A DNA stretch of 64,000 nucleotides from positions 5,828,561 through 5,892,560 of the forward strand of contig CM046851.1 in the NCBI GenBank assembly GCA_025618425.1. Reading direction: 5' to 3'. How positions within the stretch are numbered: the first letter of the stretch is position 1; each line of letters begins with the position of its first letter. This document shows, piece by piece, positions 10,921 to 24,000 of this stretch. Source of the stretch: Heliocidaris tuberculata (taxonomy: Eukaryota; Echinodermata; Echinoidea; Camarodonta; Echinometridae). The notes under the pieces were generated by a model, which was not told the origin of the DNA, did no database searches, and saw only the letters and a list, made by a program, of their open reading frames with translations. A program made the position numbers and the translations under genes.

Positions 10921-12735
10921 CTCTAAAAGTCCTCAGGCATTTCAAATGAAATTTTAACAAAACTTCAAACATAGAAGAAATGTGAAACATAATTATCATC
11001 TATAACTTTACGAATCATTATTTGCTTCTACAAAAACTTTTTAGAGTAGATAAAGCGCTCAACCTTGCAAGGCGAGATAATTTGTTGTCGAATTACATCC
11101 ACAATCCTGTAACACCTAGTATAATTTAGACAGTGCCTGCTCATTTTTTGTTCTTATTCTACTGCAATTCAGCCGCACTTTCCAAGAAGTTATTTACGCC
11201 CACTCCTGATGAATAACACTATTTTCATTCTTGAAAAAAAAATTGGTTGCATATCCTATCAAAACATGTTTTTCATCTATTTCCTCTATAGTTGGCGTAT
11301 GCCTACGGAACTTGGAAGTCACAAAGCCTTTCAAAATCTGTGTTGTTGTTGTTTGTTTTTTTTTCATCCAGATTTCTACAGAAAATCATGCTTGTTTGTG
11401 TCGAGGTCTTCTCCATCTACCCAAGGGATTCGTTTTTATAGTGCTTCAGTCAGCCAAATATAATTACTAATATGAAATAGTTGAACCTGATGTAATGAAT
11501 TCGAATAACCTTGCTCTTCAGCGCGTTTATCAATCTTGTTTACAATAATCTAACATAAAAATTCTAGTGCGTGTCATGCTTTGGTATTAGTGGGAGACAC
11601 AAGATTTTCTAGCCAGGGTGTGGCACGAGTCCGAAAACAAAAATCTCGTTTTTAACATTTCATTGTTTGTATAAATGTTAGTCTTGCTTTTTGTTTTTTA
11701 ATATTTTTTGTTTTGGTTTAAATTCATAAATTCATGAATGTGAAAACTAATAAATAGTTCAAAGTTCAGAACTGCGTGTGACGATATTCATGCTTTTGAT
11801 AACAATTTCTGTTCCAATAACTGCTTTTTAATTCTTATTTTACAAGTCGCGTTTACCTAATCGTGGGAATAACTTATGTACTCTATAATTCTTGAAGGGG
11901 AAACTATAAAAATAACAAATGATGTGATAAATCGCATTATACTTTATACAAAATAATTTCTCAACTTGGGGGAAGGGGGGGGGGGGCATTTGGCCACATA
12001 AATGTAAAGTCTCTAATGTCTATAGACTTATTTATCGTATTATCTTGATTACCTATCATTTTTATTTATCTTGTTATAATAACAATGAAATAAGAAATGC
12101 TTCCTGAAAAGTATATTCCATTTCTATTGTGTTTAAAGGTTATGAAATTAAACTACACGACCATTTATTTTCTTCACGTTTCTGACTTTGTTATATTCAC
12201 TTTGTATATTTATGCTCTGGTTATGGAACGTAAGACCTGGTAGCTTTTTTCATAGTCCATTTGACAATTTGACGTAATTCGCTTATGATATCTAAATTAA
12301 AGGGTGTATAATATTGTTGTGAAATGAATAATAGAAAAAGTAATCAGTCAAACCACAAGTCGTATGCAAAATGAGCAAAAAGGGCTAATGTTATTTCCAG
12401 CGTCTGAAATGGCTAAACCATTGGACTGTTTTGCATGGTCATCATGGTCACATTCAAAGTTATGTAACTCAAGAAATATTAATGCTATGCTCATCAAATT
12501 TTCTGGAAAGATAAATGGATAGTTTACCAACCTACCTTGTTTAAGTTACAATTCAAAGAATAAGTAGTTGAAAATAAGTGATGAAATAGTTAAACAAAAC
12601 AATTTTTTATAAGATTTCAAGTCGTTATAAGACATACAAAAAGTATATGAGCCACCATAAAACGCCTATGTATGAAAGCGTTGAAGTTTCTTTTTTTACT
12701 TTACCATATTCAAAACATCCATACCGCGTCAGCAT
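10921..12735. other. Intron B: AT-rich spacer, no gene seen
   Basis: No recognised gene. One G homopolymer lies at about 11973-11986. Open frames at 11209-11470 and 12348-12530 carry no family signature. Confidence 0.5.
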
Positions 12736-13200
12736 GGTCAGTGCTGCGTTGTAAGATGGTAAAAAGTGGTTGAAAAAAAATAAAATAAAAATGAGAGACA
12801 TTCCCGAAACTGTCGGAATCTGTTTGGGGTTTCACGAAAATTTTGCGAACATCACGCATGTCGTGAGTAGTTCATACACATATGACGAAGCTTTCAGACA
12901 TTTTTTGAGAACAAATCACGAACAAATCACGACCCGCGGGATGCTGGAAACGTTCGCAAAAAATTTCGAACTTTTATGAAATTTCCGCCGAACTTAAAAA
13001 CGACTCCTCCGAACAGTTGACGACGCTTCCGAACTCCCACGCATGTTTGGCGAACTTTTTGAGCCTAAAATATGAATGTTGGACTTTGCCATTTTTTCCA
13101 CATTCGCATCCTTCGCGAATCGTTCACGTGCCCCTTGAGACCCACCTTTAGTCACGTGTAGTATATTGACTGCGGAGCAACTGCCACAGGGGCACTTGCC
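12736..13200. repeat. CpG-containing patch of CGAA/TTCG motifs, probable old repeat
   Basis: Between 12800 and 13130 many short CGAA or TTCG motifs occur (for example CCGAACTTAAAAACGACTCC near 12989 and TTCGCGAATCG near 13112), in contrast to the CpG-poor AT-rich flanks. It ends near 13160-13200 in GCACTTGCCCTAAAATC, similar to the GGGGCAC repeat remnants elsewhere. I infer a degraded mobile element, but termini could not be set. Confidence 0.35.
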
Positions 13201-13238
13201 CTAAAATCACCTAGCCATTAAAATGACCGTACACTCAC

Positions 13239-13389
13239 CTTTCGCTTGGCAGTTATCTGGCGGGCTCGGTTTGGTATGTTTTCACCCAGTAACCCGTTGC
13301 CCCACAGCTTGGTGCTGATAATGGTGTAACATACGGCCATGATGCCAAGAGGCACGCAGTAGGTCACGACAAAGTTTGCTGCGTTGTAC
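13239..13389 (-). CDS. Tachykinin-receptor-like GPCR, coding exon 2 (TM5 and intracellular loop 3)
   Basis: This 151-bp exon continues the receptor from exon 1. The acceptor is TTTCGTAG and the first base G completes the split Ala codon (GC|G), so phase 2 is matched. It encodes residues 212-261. TM5 is about 215-237, containing YCVPLGIMAVCYTII with the conserved proline. A short third intracellular loop follows, ending QITAKRK, which resembles the QVSAKRK loop end of tachykinin receptors. The donor after AAG at 13239 reads GTGAGT (phase 0). The gap back to exon 1 is 35,930 bp and forward to exon 3 is 6,704 bp. Frame, phase and membrane topology all agree with one gene, so the join is well supported despite the intron size. 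The exon was recognised by protein pattern; no transcript evidence is available here. Confidence 0.88.
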
Positions 13390-16260
13390 CTACGAAACAT
13401 GAGATAGGGGACACATATATTAAGATTCTATGGCGAAAGATGCGGGATAGTAAATATGTTTCTAAATAATACGTGCACAATTCACACAACAGCATCTATG
13501 AGATCACCCCAAAGCATACAGTACGCCATTACTAGTAAAAAAAAAAAAGGGGGGGGGGGACTGCACCAGCTGGAAATTCTTAAAGTTTCCATATTCAGGC
13601 AGCGAGGTGCCCGAACATTGTGAGGTTTCCCACTCTTTCTTCTTCTTTTTTTTTGTACCCTGCTTAGTGTATCTTGAGGACGACATAACATATTTTTTTA
13701 AAAAGTATTATTATCAGTTTTTTGCTGGCTCATTTTTGCTAGATCGCAATACATTTGAAACATGATAGGTCATATTCTTTGGAAAATGTGTCCGTACGCA
13801 TGTCTGTTGAGAGTCAGAAGGTATATGACCTTCATGTCCAGAATGAAATGATATCCCCTTCTGTCTCAAGCTCTCCACAGAAAACTTGCTGCGTAGTGAA
13901 AACCTGTAAAATGTAATAGGCGGAATAATGAAAGGGTCACTATATTTGCGTCATAACTCAACAAACTATCCTCATCATTTGCTTAAAGGCATATACAATT
14001 AATTATTCCAACTCTGCGTTGTAGCAGTATATTTGAAAGAGTGGGCGGTAATGAGATAGATTGATTGCCACACTTTCGAACTAACAATATGATATTTGCG
14101 TCATATACTAAAACAATGATTTAGGCCTAAATTTTATATCTTGAGGCACAAAGTTTGTCAATAGGACATTGGCAGCGGTTGCACCTGCCGATGTGAACTT
14201 GTGAGAGATGTGGATAAAATGATTTCGATTGAATCGTAATAGTAATAATGACAAAGAAAGTCTTTCGTGGAATATAGATGTACTTTAATCAAGCCTTTTA
14301 CCATTATGACTCTTTTCTACATCTTTAGCGACAGAGAGCCCAACCTTAGGTCAATGACAATCAAGCTTAAGAAACTCTTCTCCCATAACTGTCAAATCAG
14401 CACACCCCGGGCTTTTACTGTCTGTCATTATGATTTATCACGCGCAATTATGGCAAATATTTTAATAACATGATTGCAATTTGCAAGTTTTTGAGAAACT
14501 TATTTTGTCTGTCCTTTCATGTCATGTTCCTCCTCGGGGGCAACCTTTTTTCATCCATTAAAATGTTTCTCTGAAGAGAAATAGGCGTCAGTTACAATGC
14601 CTCTAGGATATCACTGCCCAAAATAGTTTTCAAGCGTGATGAAACTGTCAGAAATTTTCTCGGCATCAGAGTAAATTGTCGTGATATTAACTGATCTTGC
14701 AGACAAACATGAATATGGTTATTTCAATTACCCCCCCCCCCCCCCTTTTAATTGAAGTCCTTGTTGTCCTTTCACATCTAATTGTAAATTGTCTACTATA
14801 ACTTAGACAAATGAGAAATAAGCATTGCCTTTCGACAGAATGCACCCTTCCAGCCTGTTTAGGGTGATAAATTTTCAAGAGATGGAACAAGTCTATCAAG
14901 TCAAAATTCGTCTTATAACCTGAAGCCCAATGATTTGGTAAGGAGGAAAATGATTCGATTTTTATCGTTTCTTCGATTTTAGTTGATAAATTACATGATA
15001 CTAACATGTTTAAGCTGCATCACAATCACTGCTTTTTGAGCCTCATGAATGTTTATTCTTGTACCGTATTTTTGTTTTTAACTGAATAATAGATGTGAAT
15101 TTTTTTACTCACATAAATTATTTTTCCCGCTCACCAATGTGCAAGCATGCTGTAGCAAATTTTAAGCATTGATTTCCTTTAGCATCATGTTGTAGGCAAA
15201 GCAGAAGCTCGATATGGCCAAAATGTAGAGTTTCTGTTATGTATTAAACATGCGAAATAATTATTTTGGAGGAGACTGATTCTATGGACTAGGGATTCTA
15301 ATTAAACACGAAATTTCATGCATAAATTTGTATAAGTTAGCACATTCAAGATAATGTTAAACACTTTGTTTGTGCCTGACTCTTGTGTTTAAAGTAATGA
15401 TAATTCTGAATTGGCACGAATTTGCACTCAATTGCGCGAGTTTCTTGCACAACAGTTTATCAACGCTAGATACGAACAGCCGCGACTGCTTTAATATCTA
15501 ATCAAGACGTGCAATGGGTCCGTCAAAGGGAGAGGATAAAAGCAGGTGTGGGTCGTATGGGGTTGGGTGATTGAAATACTACACCCTCATCAATAACGTC
15601 TAGCTTTATCGGCAAATTTGACGATCAAGACCACCATTTTAAAAATTTTTTTTAAACACTTGTCAGCAAATTGGAATATAATTATGAAGAACATTTTGGT
15701 TAGAACTTTGTATTATGTCTAGCTTTATTGGCATCTTTGGTCCACCACCCTACGCCCTTCCTCCTCTCCTCCACCCCTCCTCCTCCTCCTCCTCTTCCTC
15801 CTCTAGCGGCATCCCTGGGCTACATCAGCAAGTTGTCACACGGGATTATACAATATAAGCACAACCTCATGAATGTATTGGCCTACTTTAGAGTCTTGTA
15901 AGTACACCTGATCAATCCAAGTGATTAAAATCAATGGAAACGCCTCTAGACCAGTCTACATCCGCGGTTCGATGGCCCTGACCAAACATCTGTATTGCTG
16001 GAGAAGGAATGCATGTTTTGGCTCCAAAATGATACGTCACGTGCCGATGATTAAATACTGGGTACAGAGAGACCTTGTTTCCGAGGAGTGATCAATACCT
16101 CCAGCTAAATAACAACGTTAGTCGCAAATAAAGATGTAGCTGCCTTACCAAGAAGGTGACTGGAAAAGGTAAGACAATCGAATGATTATATAGTTATGAC
16201 GAATATCACCAGTTTGTTCGGGGCAATTCGTGGAGTGGTTCGAATCATGTTCTAATTAAA
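13390..16260. other. Intron A, first part: no gene seen
   Basis: AT-rich intron next to exon 2. It has A/G homopolymers at 13537-13560, a C homopolymer at 14731-14746 and a short CCT-rich run at 15770-15800. Open frames at 13482-13691 and 14687-15007 cross these homopolymers and show no family motif. Confidence 0.5.
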
Positions 16261-16264
16261 ATAT

Positions 16265-16267
<3 letters not shown>

Positions 16268-16322
<55 letters not shown>
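16268..16322. repeat. (AT)n microsatellite
   Basis: About 27 uninterrupted TA/AT dinucleotides. Confidence 0.95.
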
Positions 16323-16328
<6 letters not shown>

Positions 16329-16418
16329 ACTGAGAACTCTCAGGGATGCCCTTTTGTCCTACACTCTGAGAGAACTTTATGAACATGCATCTGTTCTCAA
16401 AACCTTTTAAAACCATAC

Positions 16419-16633
16419 GCCCGAATTCACAAAGGAGGTTTAAACCATGGGTAAGGTTTAATCCTCCGTAACCGTACTGAAATAAGCGTAAATAAGCGCA
16501 CATTGCCCATGCGCGCGCTCAAAGAAAATATATGATTGGATCAGATTCCATGCGCACGTACGCTGAAAAAACCCAGGAGGGGGTATAAACCATGTTTTAA
16601 ACCAAACCTCCTTTGCATTTTTGAATTCGGCCC
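16419..16633. mobile_element. Small MITE with GGGCCGAATTC-type ends
   Basis: The left end reads GCCCGAATTCACAAAGGAGG and continues TTTAAACCATGG. The right end, read on the minus strand, is GGGCCGAATTC followed by CAAAGGAGGTTTGGTTTAAA and CATGGTTTA. Terminal inverted repeats are about 40 bases with indels. The flanks CATA on both sides are a possible imperfect target duplication. About 215 bp and non-coding. Confidence 0.65.
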
Positions 16634-16639
16634 ATAATG

Positions 16640-17930
16640 TGCGGCCAGCGGAATGAATTATGCGTATACCCTGACCAAGAAAGAAATAGCGTCGCCACTG
16701 CAACCCTCCTCGGGCTGGTACTACTCAGATTAGATGAGGGAAATTGATGGATTGCCCTATCCATCAGTGTGTGATTGGGCTAATGTCAGTGACAACAAAT
16801 TATAACTTATTGATATCGTGTCTCGCTTCACAAAATGGCCAATCATCGCAAAATGTAAGAGGGGAGAGGGGAGAGCAAAAATCATTTTCTCTGATCCTGA
16901 AACAGAAACACGAAAAACGGGTTGCACTTCCAAGAAAACAACAATAACAATTAAACAAGAATAACGGGGAGATATGTCCCTTACGCCCCTTCCTTCTCTC
17001 TCTGCCCCTTGTTCCTTAACGAACGAGAGTGATGAATTGAGAATGATATTTCGTGAATAATGTATAATAAAACATAGCAAAGTTCTTTTTTTTTGTCCCC
17101 AATAATAAGCGCCCACCTATTGCCAAACTAAATTTCCCAGGATAGCCACTTCTGTGTTAAAAGTTCTCTTCCTGAGTACACCGCAACTATCATTACCTCA
17201 TCATTTCCCAGGTACCCATTTAAACCTCCTGGGTCGAGACGAAACATCTTGTTCACGAATGTAGACCTAGCCACCGAGCAACGATCTAACCTAAGTCTCG
17301 TTTGAGTGTCAAGAGCATTTAAGAATATACGACAGTGCTTCCAACGTAGAGTTATCACCATTTTCAACGTTCGACTTGTCATTTGAAGTTCGGCATGTGA
17401 GACGAAGAGTCTTCCCGCCTCTTCTACTCTTTCCCCAAAGTGAGAGGTTTTGATGCATTGTCCAATCACTCAATGGGTGATTGTGTTAACAAATCAGTGT
17501 CAACAGAGCAGAGCAGTGTTCACCACGTATCTTAAAGTCCATCTATTTAATCTAAATGAACCAAAAAGTTCTTCGCTCCTCTATCCCTCCACCGCCCCCT
17601 GACTGCTCCTCTGAGGGGAAGGGGGGAATCTGTAAGCATATGACTGTCTTAATGTCGGTGCCAATTAAATGTTGATGTGAGTTTTATTTTTCATGAATTC
17701 AAAACAAATGCCAAAGTTAAGCTCGTTTTGTCGTCTTACGCATTTGAATGAGGACTGTGTCACTTTCACATCTCATCTCACTGTCATGCCTGTCCCCTGC
17801 ATGTTCTAAAACGAGGGAGGGTGATGGAACGCGTTACCTAGCGTAACAGGTGCCCCAAAGTAACAAAATTTTCCATGATTTTCTTGACAATCCAAATTAA
17901 AACTTCATTTTCTTTTCTCCCACAAACGCA
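16640..17930. other. Intron A spacer with SINE-body remnant
   Basis: The open frame at 17128-17469 (minus) covers a fragment near 17205-17245 reading CAGGTACCCATTTAAACCTC on the plus strand, which resembles the body of the type B SINE; it is not a gene. The rest shows nothing recognisable. Confidence 0.45.
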
Positions 17931-19420
17931 AGTGAAGTAATTAATAGCGTAAACAGTTTGAACCTCATAGAAAAGCGCTGGGTCCGATGGAATTCCGAAC
18001 TCCCTGTTGAAGAGGACGGTTACAGTGATCGTCGACCCTTTAGTGCACATATTTAACTTTTCTTTTGATACAGGACGGGTGCCAACCAAAATGAAAAGCG
18101 CTAAAGTAATACCTCTTTTTAAGAAAGAAGACAACCAATTTGTTAACAACTACCTACCCATATCCTTATTAACTTCATTATCAAAAGTTGTAGGAAAAAA
18201 AAAAGAACGTGTCTATTCTATCCTCAAATTAAATTGCTAAATTAAAGTTCCTACTTCAATTGATCAATACTCTCATACTTTTTGTATTTTTCTGGACTTC
18301 TCCAAGGCCTTCGATACTATCAGCAATACAATTCGTCTTCATAAACGTTAACATTACGCCATAATAGAGGGAAGGCCTTGGAGTGGTTCAGGAACTACCT
18401 CACAGAGAGAATACAATTCGTATCTAAAAAATAACCGTAGTTCAACTACATTCACTGTGGAGTACCACAGGACATTCTCCTAGGTCCCATTCTTTTTATC
18501 ATTTACAGAAATGACATCCAGGATCCTCGAGTATTCTATCACTTATTCTATTTCCAGATGACTCAAACATTTTCTATTCTCATGCAAATGCAAACCAACT
18601 ATTTAAGATCAAGGCTAATAAACTATCACAAAACCTACAAAATACCAATTATGTGCTTTTTTCGAAACAGAACCCCAAGTCTTCCGGCCAACGTGAAATT
18701 TGATAACACATTTCCCCAAAATGTTTCTACAGCCAAATTCCTTGGAGTTCTAATTAACAGTATAAAATATGTTGAAAATTGTATGTCAAACCATCTCAAG
18801 AAACATTGGTGTTATCAACAAAACGAAATACTTCCTTCTTTCTTCCACTCGACTCACATTATATCATACTTTGATAACTACCATATAAATTATTGAATAC
18901 TGGCATTGGGTTGTGCAATGCAAAGTCTGTTTAACATGATACTACAAAAAAGGTACTACGAATTATTTTTCATGCAAATTATAGATCTCATGTTGATATT
19001 TTATTTTTTTGAAAATAACATTCTCAAGGAAAAGGACATTTATCACTTCAAACTATTAATGCCAATTTATGTACAAATTAGATACAAATGAGCTTCCCGC
19101 TATTTTTAGCGATATGTTTTTCAAGAACAACACTTAAGACAATTATCCAACGAGACAAGGTAATGCCTCCCACTTATCATTCACAAGAACACTGTTCCCA
19201 CAAAATACCTTTTTGCCAGATTCTATGTACTGGAACTGTTTGGATAACAACATTAAATAAGCCACAAGTCTGCATATTTTTAAGCGTAAACTTAAAGGGA
19301 TTGATGAACTTTGCCCAGGATTGAAAAAAAAAATTAAAAAAAATCACTGTTCCAGCTAATGCTGTAATCATAATTGCAAACCTTTAGGTCAGACAGGAAT
19401 CGCCTGAGTTTTATAAGCTG
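17931..19420 (+). pseudogene. Degraded non-LTR retrotransposon reverse transcriptase (CR1/Jockey-like)
   Basis: Frameshifted pieces follow the usual order of a LINE reverse transcriptase. Near 17972 AGSDGIPNSLLKR corresponds to the GPDGIP block. Near 18090 TKMKSAKVIPLFKK and, after a gap, NNYLPISLL match the VIPIFKK...YRPISLL region. LDFSKAFDT lies near 18294, and GVPQDILLGPILFIIY near 18460. LFPDDSN near 18550 is the catalytic F/YADD box with Ala changed to Pro. FLGVLINS follows near 18740. Beyond 18900 the C-terminal part is broken by stops. It is non-functional by frameshifts, stops and active-site decay. The strand is opposite to the host GPCR gene. Confidence 0.85.
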
Positions 19421-20149
19421 ATCGGTCGTTTATATATCAAGATATTTACGATGGAACATTGATGTCGCGATAGAGTGCCACCGAACCCTAAAGATCTCTT
19501 ACGGTTCTATCACAGAATACCGTACATTGAACGAATCCCTATTTCTACACGAGCTGGAAACCCGCTCTGAAATCGCCTAGCGCTGGTGCTTGGTTTTTGT
19601 GACTGCAGCGCAGCGAAGAAGCCGAACGACTTGCGCTAGCGATCGATCTCGATACCTTTCGCCTAGCTAGCCTTTTTTCTCTTTTTTAGGATAGTAAATG
19701 GGTTCCATTTTCCCTCATACTTTCACATATCCTTTATCATATATGTAGTTAAAGGATTGCACACAGTTCACTGGCATTTGAGCTGACTTCACAATTTTTC
19801 ACAAAGTTAATCAATCCCTTTAAGAAATATCTGCTCAGCTAATAATCTCTATAAACAGGTCACGTCTGAAAAAAAAATAATAACGACCAAAAAATCATTC
19901 GTCCATTTTACTCTGATCATGAACACTTGCCTAACGAACCCGCATTTAATCCTGTCCCCATTCTTCACGTTCCAGTTTCATTTTTCTCAATCTCTCTTTT
20001 CCTCTCGTTTTCTCTTGTAGCCACATCGTAAATCTGGTTGTAACTTTTACAACTGTTCATTACTATTATCATTTGCTTGACCAAAGCCCGGTTCTATTAC
20101 GCGACTAAGTTGTGGGGGCACGCACTATAAAGCTTTGCTTCCTTAAGCA

Positions 20150-20345
20150 TACCCCTTCCGTATATTCAGGTCAATATTATAAACATTTTCTTTCATTACT
20201 TTTTATTCATTTAAACATAGTTTCCTTGATTGTTATATCAATTATATTATTGTATTATCTTATCTCTATACAATAATATAGATCATTATACGTATTCTGT
20301 TTGTACTGAAACGGGACAAAGAAAAAAAAATCAAATCAAATCAAA
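20150..20345 (+). mobile_element. LINE 3' end with TCAAA repeat tail
   Basis: AT-rich 3'UTR-like sequence ends in poly-A followed by repeats of ATCAA (about 20322-20346), a short-repeat tail typical of CR1-like LINEs. It lies downstream of the reverse transcriptase fragment in the same orientation and may be the end of the same insertion. The stretch in between, about 19430-19680, is a CpG-rich patch whose origin I cannot tell. Confidence 0.5.
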
Positions 20346-20624
20346 CTCTCATAACATTTAAAGCATTACCAATATTGATATCCGTCCCACAATCTGACCT
20401 ATATTAAAAACAACAAAAAGTTTGTCCCCTTCATCCTTCCTACCCACACCAACCCGTTCTCTTTAACAGTGCCATCTTTTAAAAGAAATAGTGAGTGTGA
20501 CCATGATGACTGTGTTGATAGAGTCAGTGGCGATACAGAGTTGGAGTGATATAGGTTCTTCATATGTTTTACAGATGTACTATGCCTACTAACACCTCTA
20601 TCTTCACCTCTGGTCATTCATGTT

Positions 20625-20876
20625 CAGTGGCGTGGATACAGGTAGATACATGGGGCACGGGGGAACCTGCCCCTTATATTTCCACCAACAAAATTTTAAG
20701 GAAAAAAAAGAGCAAGAAGGGAATATAGGCAAAAAGCAACGTGAAAACAAGATGATACTCCCTCATTCACCACTCCCAATGGCCTTGTTTTCTCGCATTC
20801 CATCCCGGTGCCCCCTTCCCCTCCATGTTTACACCAGTGCCCCCTCAATGACTGAACGCAGGCTACGCCCCTGCAC
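20625..20876. mobile_element. CAGTGGCGT-type MITE with GGGGCAC/GTGCCCC core
   Basis: It starts CAGTGGCGTGGATACAGG and ends, on the minus strand, with GCAGGGGCGTAGCCTGCG, an imperfect terminal inverted repeat. Inside, GGGGCACGGGGGAACCTGCC mirrors GTGCCCCCTTCCCC. Other members or remnants lie at 27596-27876, near 31120-31165, at 60250-60285 and at 63461-63510. Confidence 0.5.
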
Positions 20877-20879
20877 TTC

Positions 20880-22355
20880 TTCTAAGATGTGAAAGGGTGC
20901 TGAGTAGTGCTATCTCTCGGCTGGTGATTGTGTTAATGTCAATGACAACATGTCCTCTATCGTTTTCATTCCAGAGGTAATGAGAGCAGCATGACGACTT
21001 GGGAACCCGGGACCGACACAAGGGAACCCCGTTGCGCAAATAGTTACCATCAATTGCAAAGTTACGATCACTCCGAACTATCCAATGTAATAGATTCAAT
21101 TTATATACATATTAGCTGAGATGATCGGTTGATCATGCTAAAGAGTTGTGATTATCAGCAGAAAAATATTAAGCTGTCAATTTTTCAAATGCAGGGAAAC
21201 TATCACAAATTGAACTATTCCAAATAATTTACAGGAGAATGTCAACACACCTTCATGTATAATCCTGCTTCAAACCAACTTTTTAGACGGAGTTTCCAAC
21301 ATGAGTTTCAAAAGTTTGAGAGTGCCTTTAATAGCGAGTTGCGATTAATCGTTACTTCTTGAGAACCACTTAAGGCCTATGTCAGAAGTGACCTTCTTGT
21401 ATAAAACAGTCACCCCTACATGTATAGTACAAGTAAAGACATTCTAATGAGGAAAATCACAGGTGTGTGGTTTATGCATTGTCCTCTTAACGGCCAACTA
21501 TTTTTTGACATCATTAAAAATAAATCAGTAACCATATGCATTCATATATAGTATAATTTCGTACCGATAATGTTACAAACAGACGGATAATATAGAAAAA
21601 AATGTCAGTATTGGTTTTTGATAAAATTAATAAATGAAGTAAATAATCTAAATATATCTACAGACAATTTCTACATGGAAAATCAAATTGGGAAAAGGGT
21701 ATATCTATGTTGGGGATAGCGATGAATACAAACATTTATATTTTTGTCATGAATTTAAGTCCTTTCCTCGAACGATCCGATAATCTTTACATTTGCTTAC
21801 AACCAATCTTTGAAATGGTAGTTACGAAAATATTTACTAGCCAATGATTCACCATATGTATCCCGCTTTCTCTCTTTCTATGTCTCTCTCTGTCTCTCTC
21901 TGTCTCTCTCTGTCTCTCTCTGTCTCTCTCTGTCTCTTTCTGCCTCTCGTCTATTTCTCTCTTTCCATCGCGCCAATTAACGTTACTACCTTAATAATGT
22001 CCAATTCACGAGGAAAAGTTTGTATCATAAATAACGATAATTACTTTCATATCAGTCATGAAAAGAATATGCGCAATTCATAGATCCGATGCGCGTCATG
22101 TGACAAAATACTATTCTTACTAGCCTCATGCAAAAGGGCAAATTGCTATGGAGGGTAACATCTCATCTCAGGGTAACTATTCACTGATACTATTTACGGC
22201 GGATGACATCACACACGAAAAGTGGTATTACATTGTCATTGTGTCATTGTGTCGACATTCATTTGCACATTAGATGAGTAGATTTAGGCTTTAGTTAAAG
22301 ATGACGGATATATAAAGCAAAATATGTACTGCCTACATTTGCGTCTATGATTAAA
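20880..22355. repeat. Intron A spacer with decamer (TGTCTCTCTC)n at 21881-21940
   Basis: Six head-to-tail copies of TGTCTCTCTC plus degenerate flanks. The remainder of the stretch has no gene that I can support; the minus-strand frame at 20863-21099 has no known motif. Confidence 0.7.
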
Positions 22356-22359
22356 CTAT

Positions 22360-22455
22360 GGTACCCTCGGTGACGTGAAGACGATCTTTTTTCCTTCGGG
22401 GCTGCGTCCCTCATGGAAATAGTCGTGGTTCACGTCACCTCGGGGACCATAATCA
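22360..22455. repeat. Short hairpin repeat
   Basis: GGTACCCTCGGTGACGTGAA on the left pairs with TTCACGTCACCTCGGGGACC on the right (about 22429-22449), giving arms of about 20 bases around a 50-base loop. Probably a MITE remnant or a structured site. Not a terminator, since this is eukaryotic intron. Confidence 0.6.
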
Positions 22456-22459
22456 TTTC

Positions 22460-23995
22460 CAACCAGACCCTCTCATGGCAGTATATATTTGTACAGTATA
22501 ACATAATAAACTGGACTTAGAAAAAAAAAATTGAACTATACGGGTGTTTCATGTTGAATGAAGCAGTACAACCACTGATGTCAGAATTCCTATTTTTGTT
22601 GGGTGAAATTAAATTGATTGAACTCGGAGCACCTCATTTAATCATATATTAGTGATAGCATCGATGCTTACACACGACTTCAATTAAATGTGTAGTCCAT
22701 ATAATCTATATCATGCTCAGGAAAAAAAACAGTATAATAGTCAATTGTTGTTGTATGACCTTAACCTTTATATATTCTGTGTTCGTACTATACTTTAATT
22801 TGGTGACATTTATGTTCAATTCATCTGGAACCATTGTTCTTGCTGACGTATAAAAGTGTACCAAACCAAACACGCCGCAAGGATAAAGTCAATGCTACTT
22901 GGTACTCGTTTTCAACTTGACAATTAGAAAAGAAAAAACAATCTTTTTTTTTTTATAATTTTGTTGTTTTTGTTGTTGCTTGTTTATTTTTTTTTTTTTT
23001 TTACATATGTATAAATGTTGGTTTATTTTGTTTTGTTTTATTTTGTTTTGTCTTTTGCTTTCTTCACTCTGACTATGCAAAAATCATTTTGTTTATTTAA
23101 CCACACTAAGCAGCTAAGCTAGTTCATTTATTGCTGGCGTTTCAGCACGAAGTCTGCTTTTCGGGTATTTGCCTCCTCCTTTGTCATGTTTAAATCCTAC
23201 TTCCGGTTGACAAAATCAGTCATAAGGAAATAAAAAATTGATTTTAAAAAAGAATATGATTTAGACAGTTCATATATCTGGGTTGGTAGGAACATGGTTA
23301 TTGAATTAGTGAAACAATGGCATCTTGCGCATGATTATGCATGGGATGACACATCATGAGACAAGTCAACCCGAAGAGAACAAACTTTAAATTGAATTTT
23401 TTCACGCGTGTGCTGTTTTCAAATGAAATTATGTTTGAATTGAAGACTGCGAGATGAACAATGGATGTACAGTCGTCGAGAATGAAAGAGAGAAGGAGAG
23501 GAACATAGAGAGAACGACAGAGAAAGACAGAGAGAGAGAGAGAGAGAGAGAGGGTGAAACAAGAGCCATGAAGAAATAAATATAATTGTTTGATTATGCG
23601 CAACAGTTCCAAGAATTTTTAGCTGACAGAAAATTATAATTGACATATGTATACATGATGATTTGTTAATGCTTTTTAACAACTCACTGAATTTACGTCA
23701 GCAGTTTCAGTTCATTACCGTCATGTACTTGTACGAATTAGTGTATTGGAGAATATATAATGCATTTTAGAATCTAGGCAAGTCTCTGACTTTTATATTC
23801 ATTTAAAGAGAAGGTTGGGTTCTGGTCAAGTTTAAACATAATTTGTGAGCTTGCTTACTCGTTTTTGTACTTAGTTTGGACTTTCATAGTCGAAATGTTT
23901 CCCGAAAAGAAATGCTGGTCAAATGCCCTCATATTCGAAATATGGCAAGATTTTTTTGAAGAAACACAGGTCGATAATCGAATAGGCCAAGCACC
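22460..23995. other. Intron A spacer; possible Penelope-like terminus at 23110-23200
   Basis: On the minus strand, ACTTCGTGCTGAAACGCC near 23130-23150, preceded by AAAGGAGGAGGCAAATACCC, looks like the GAAG...GAAACGYC junction seen at ends of Penelope-like elements, but no coding part is present. It also holds T-rich tracts at 22945-23060 and (GA)n at 23528-23552. No gene is seen. Confidence 0.3.
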
Positions 23996-24000
23996 ATTTA

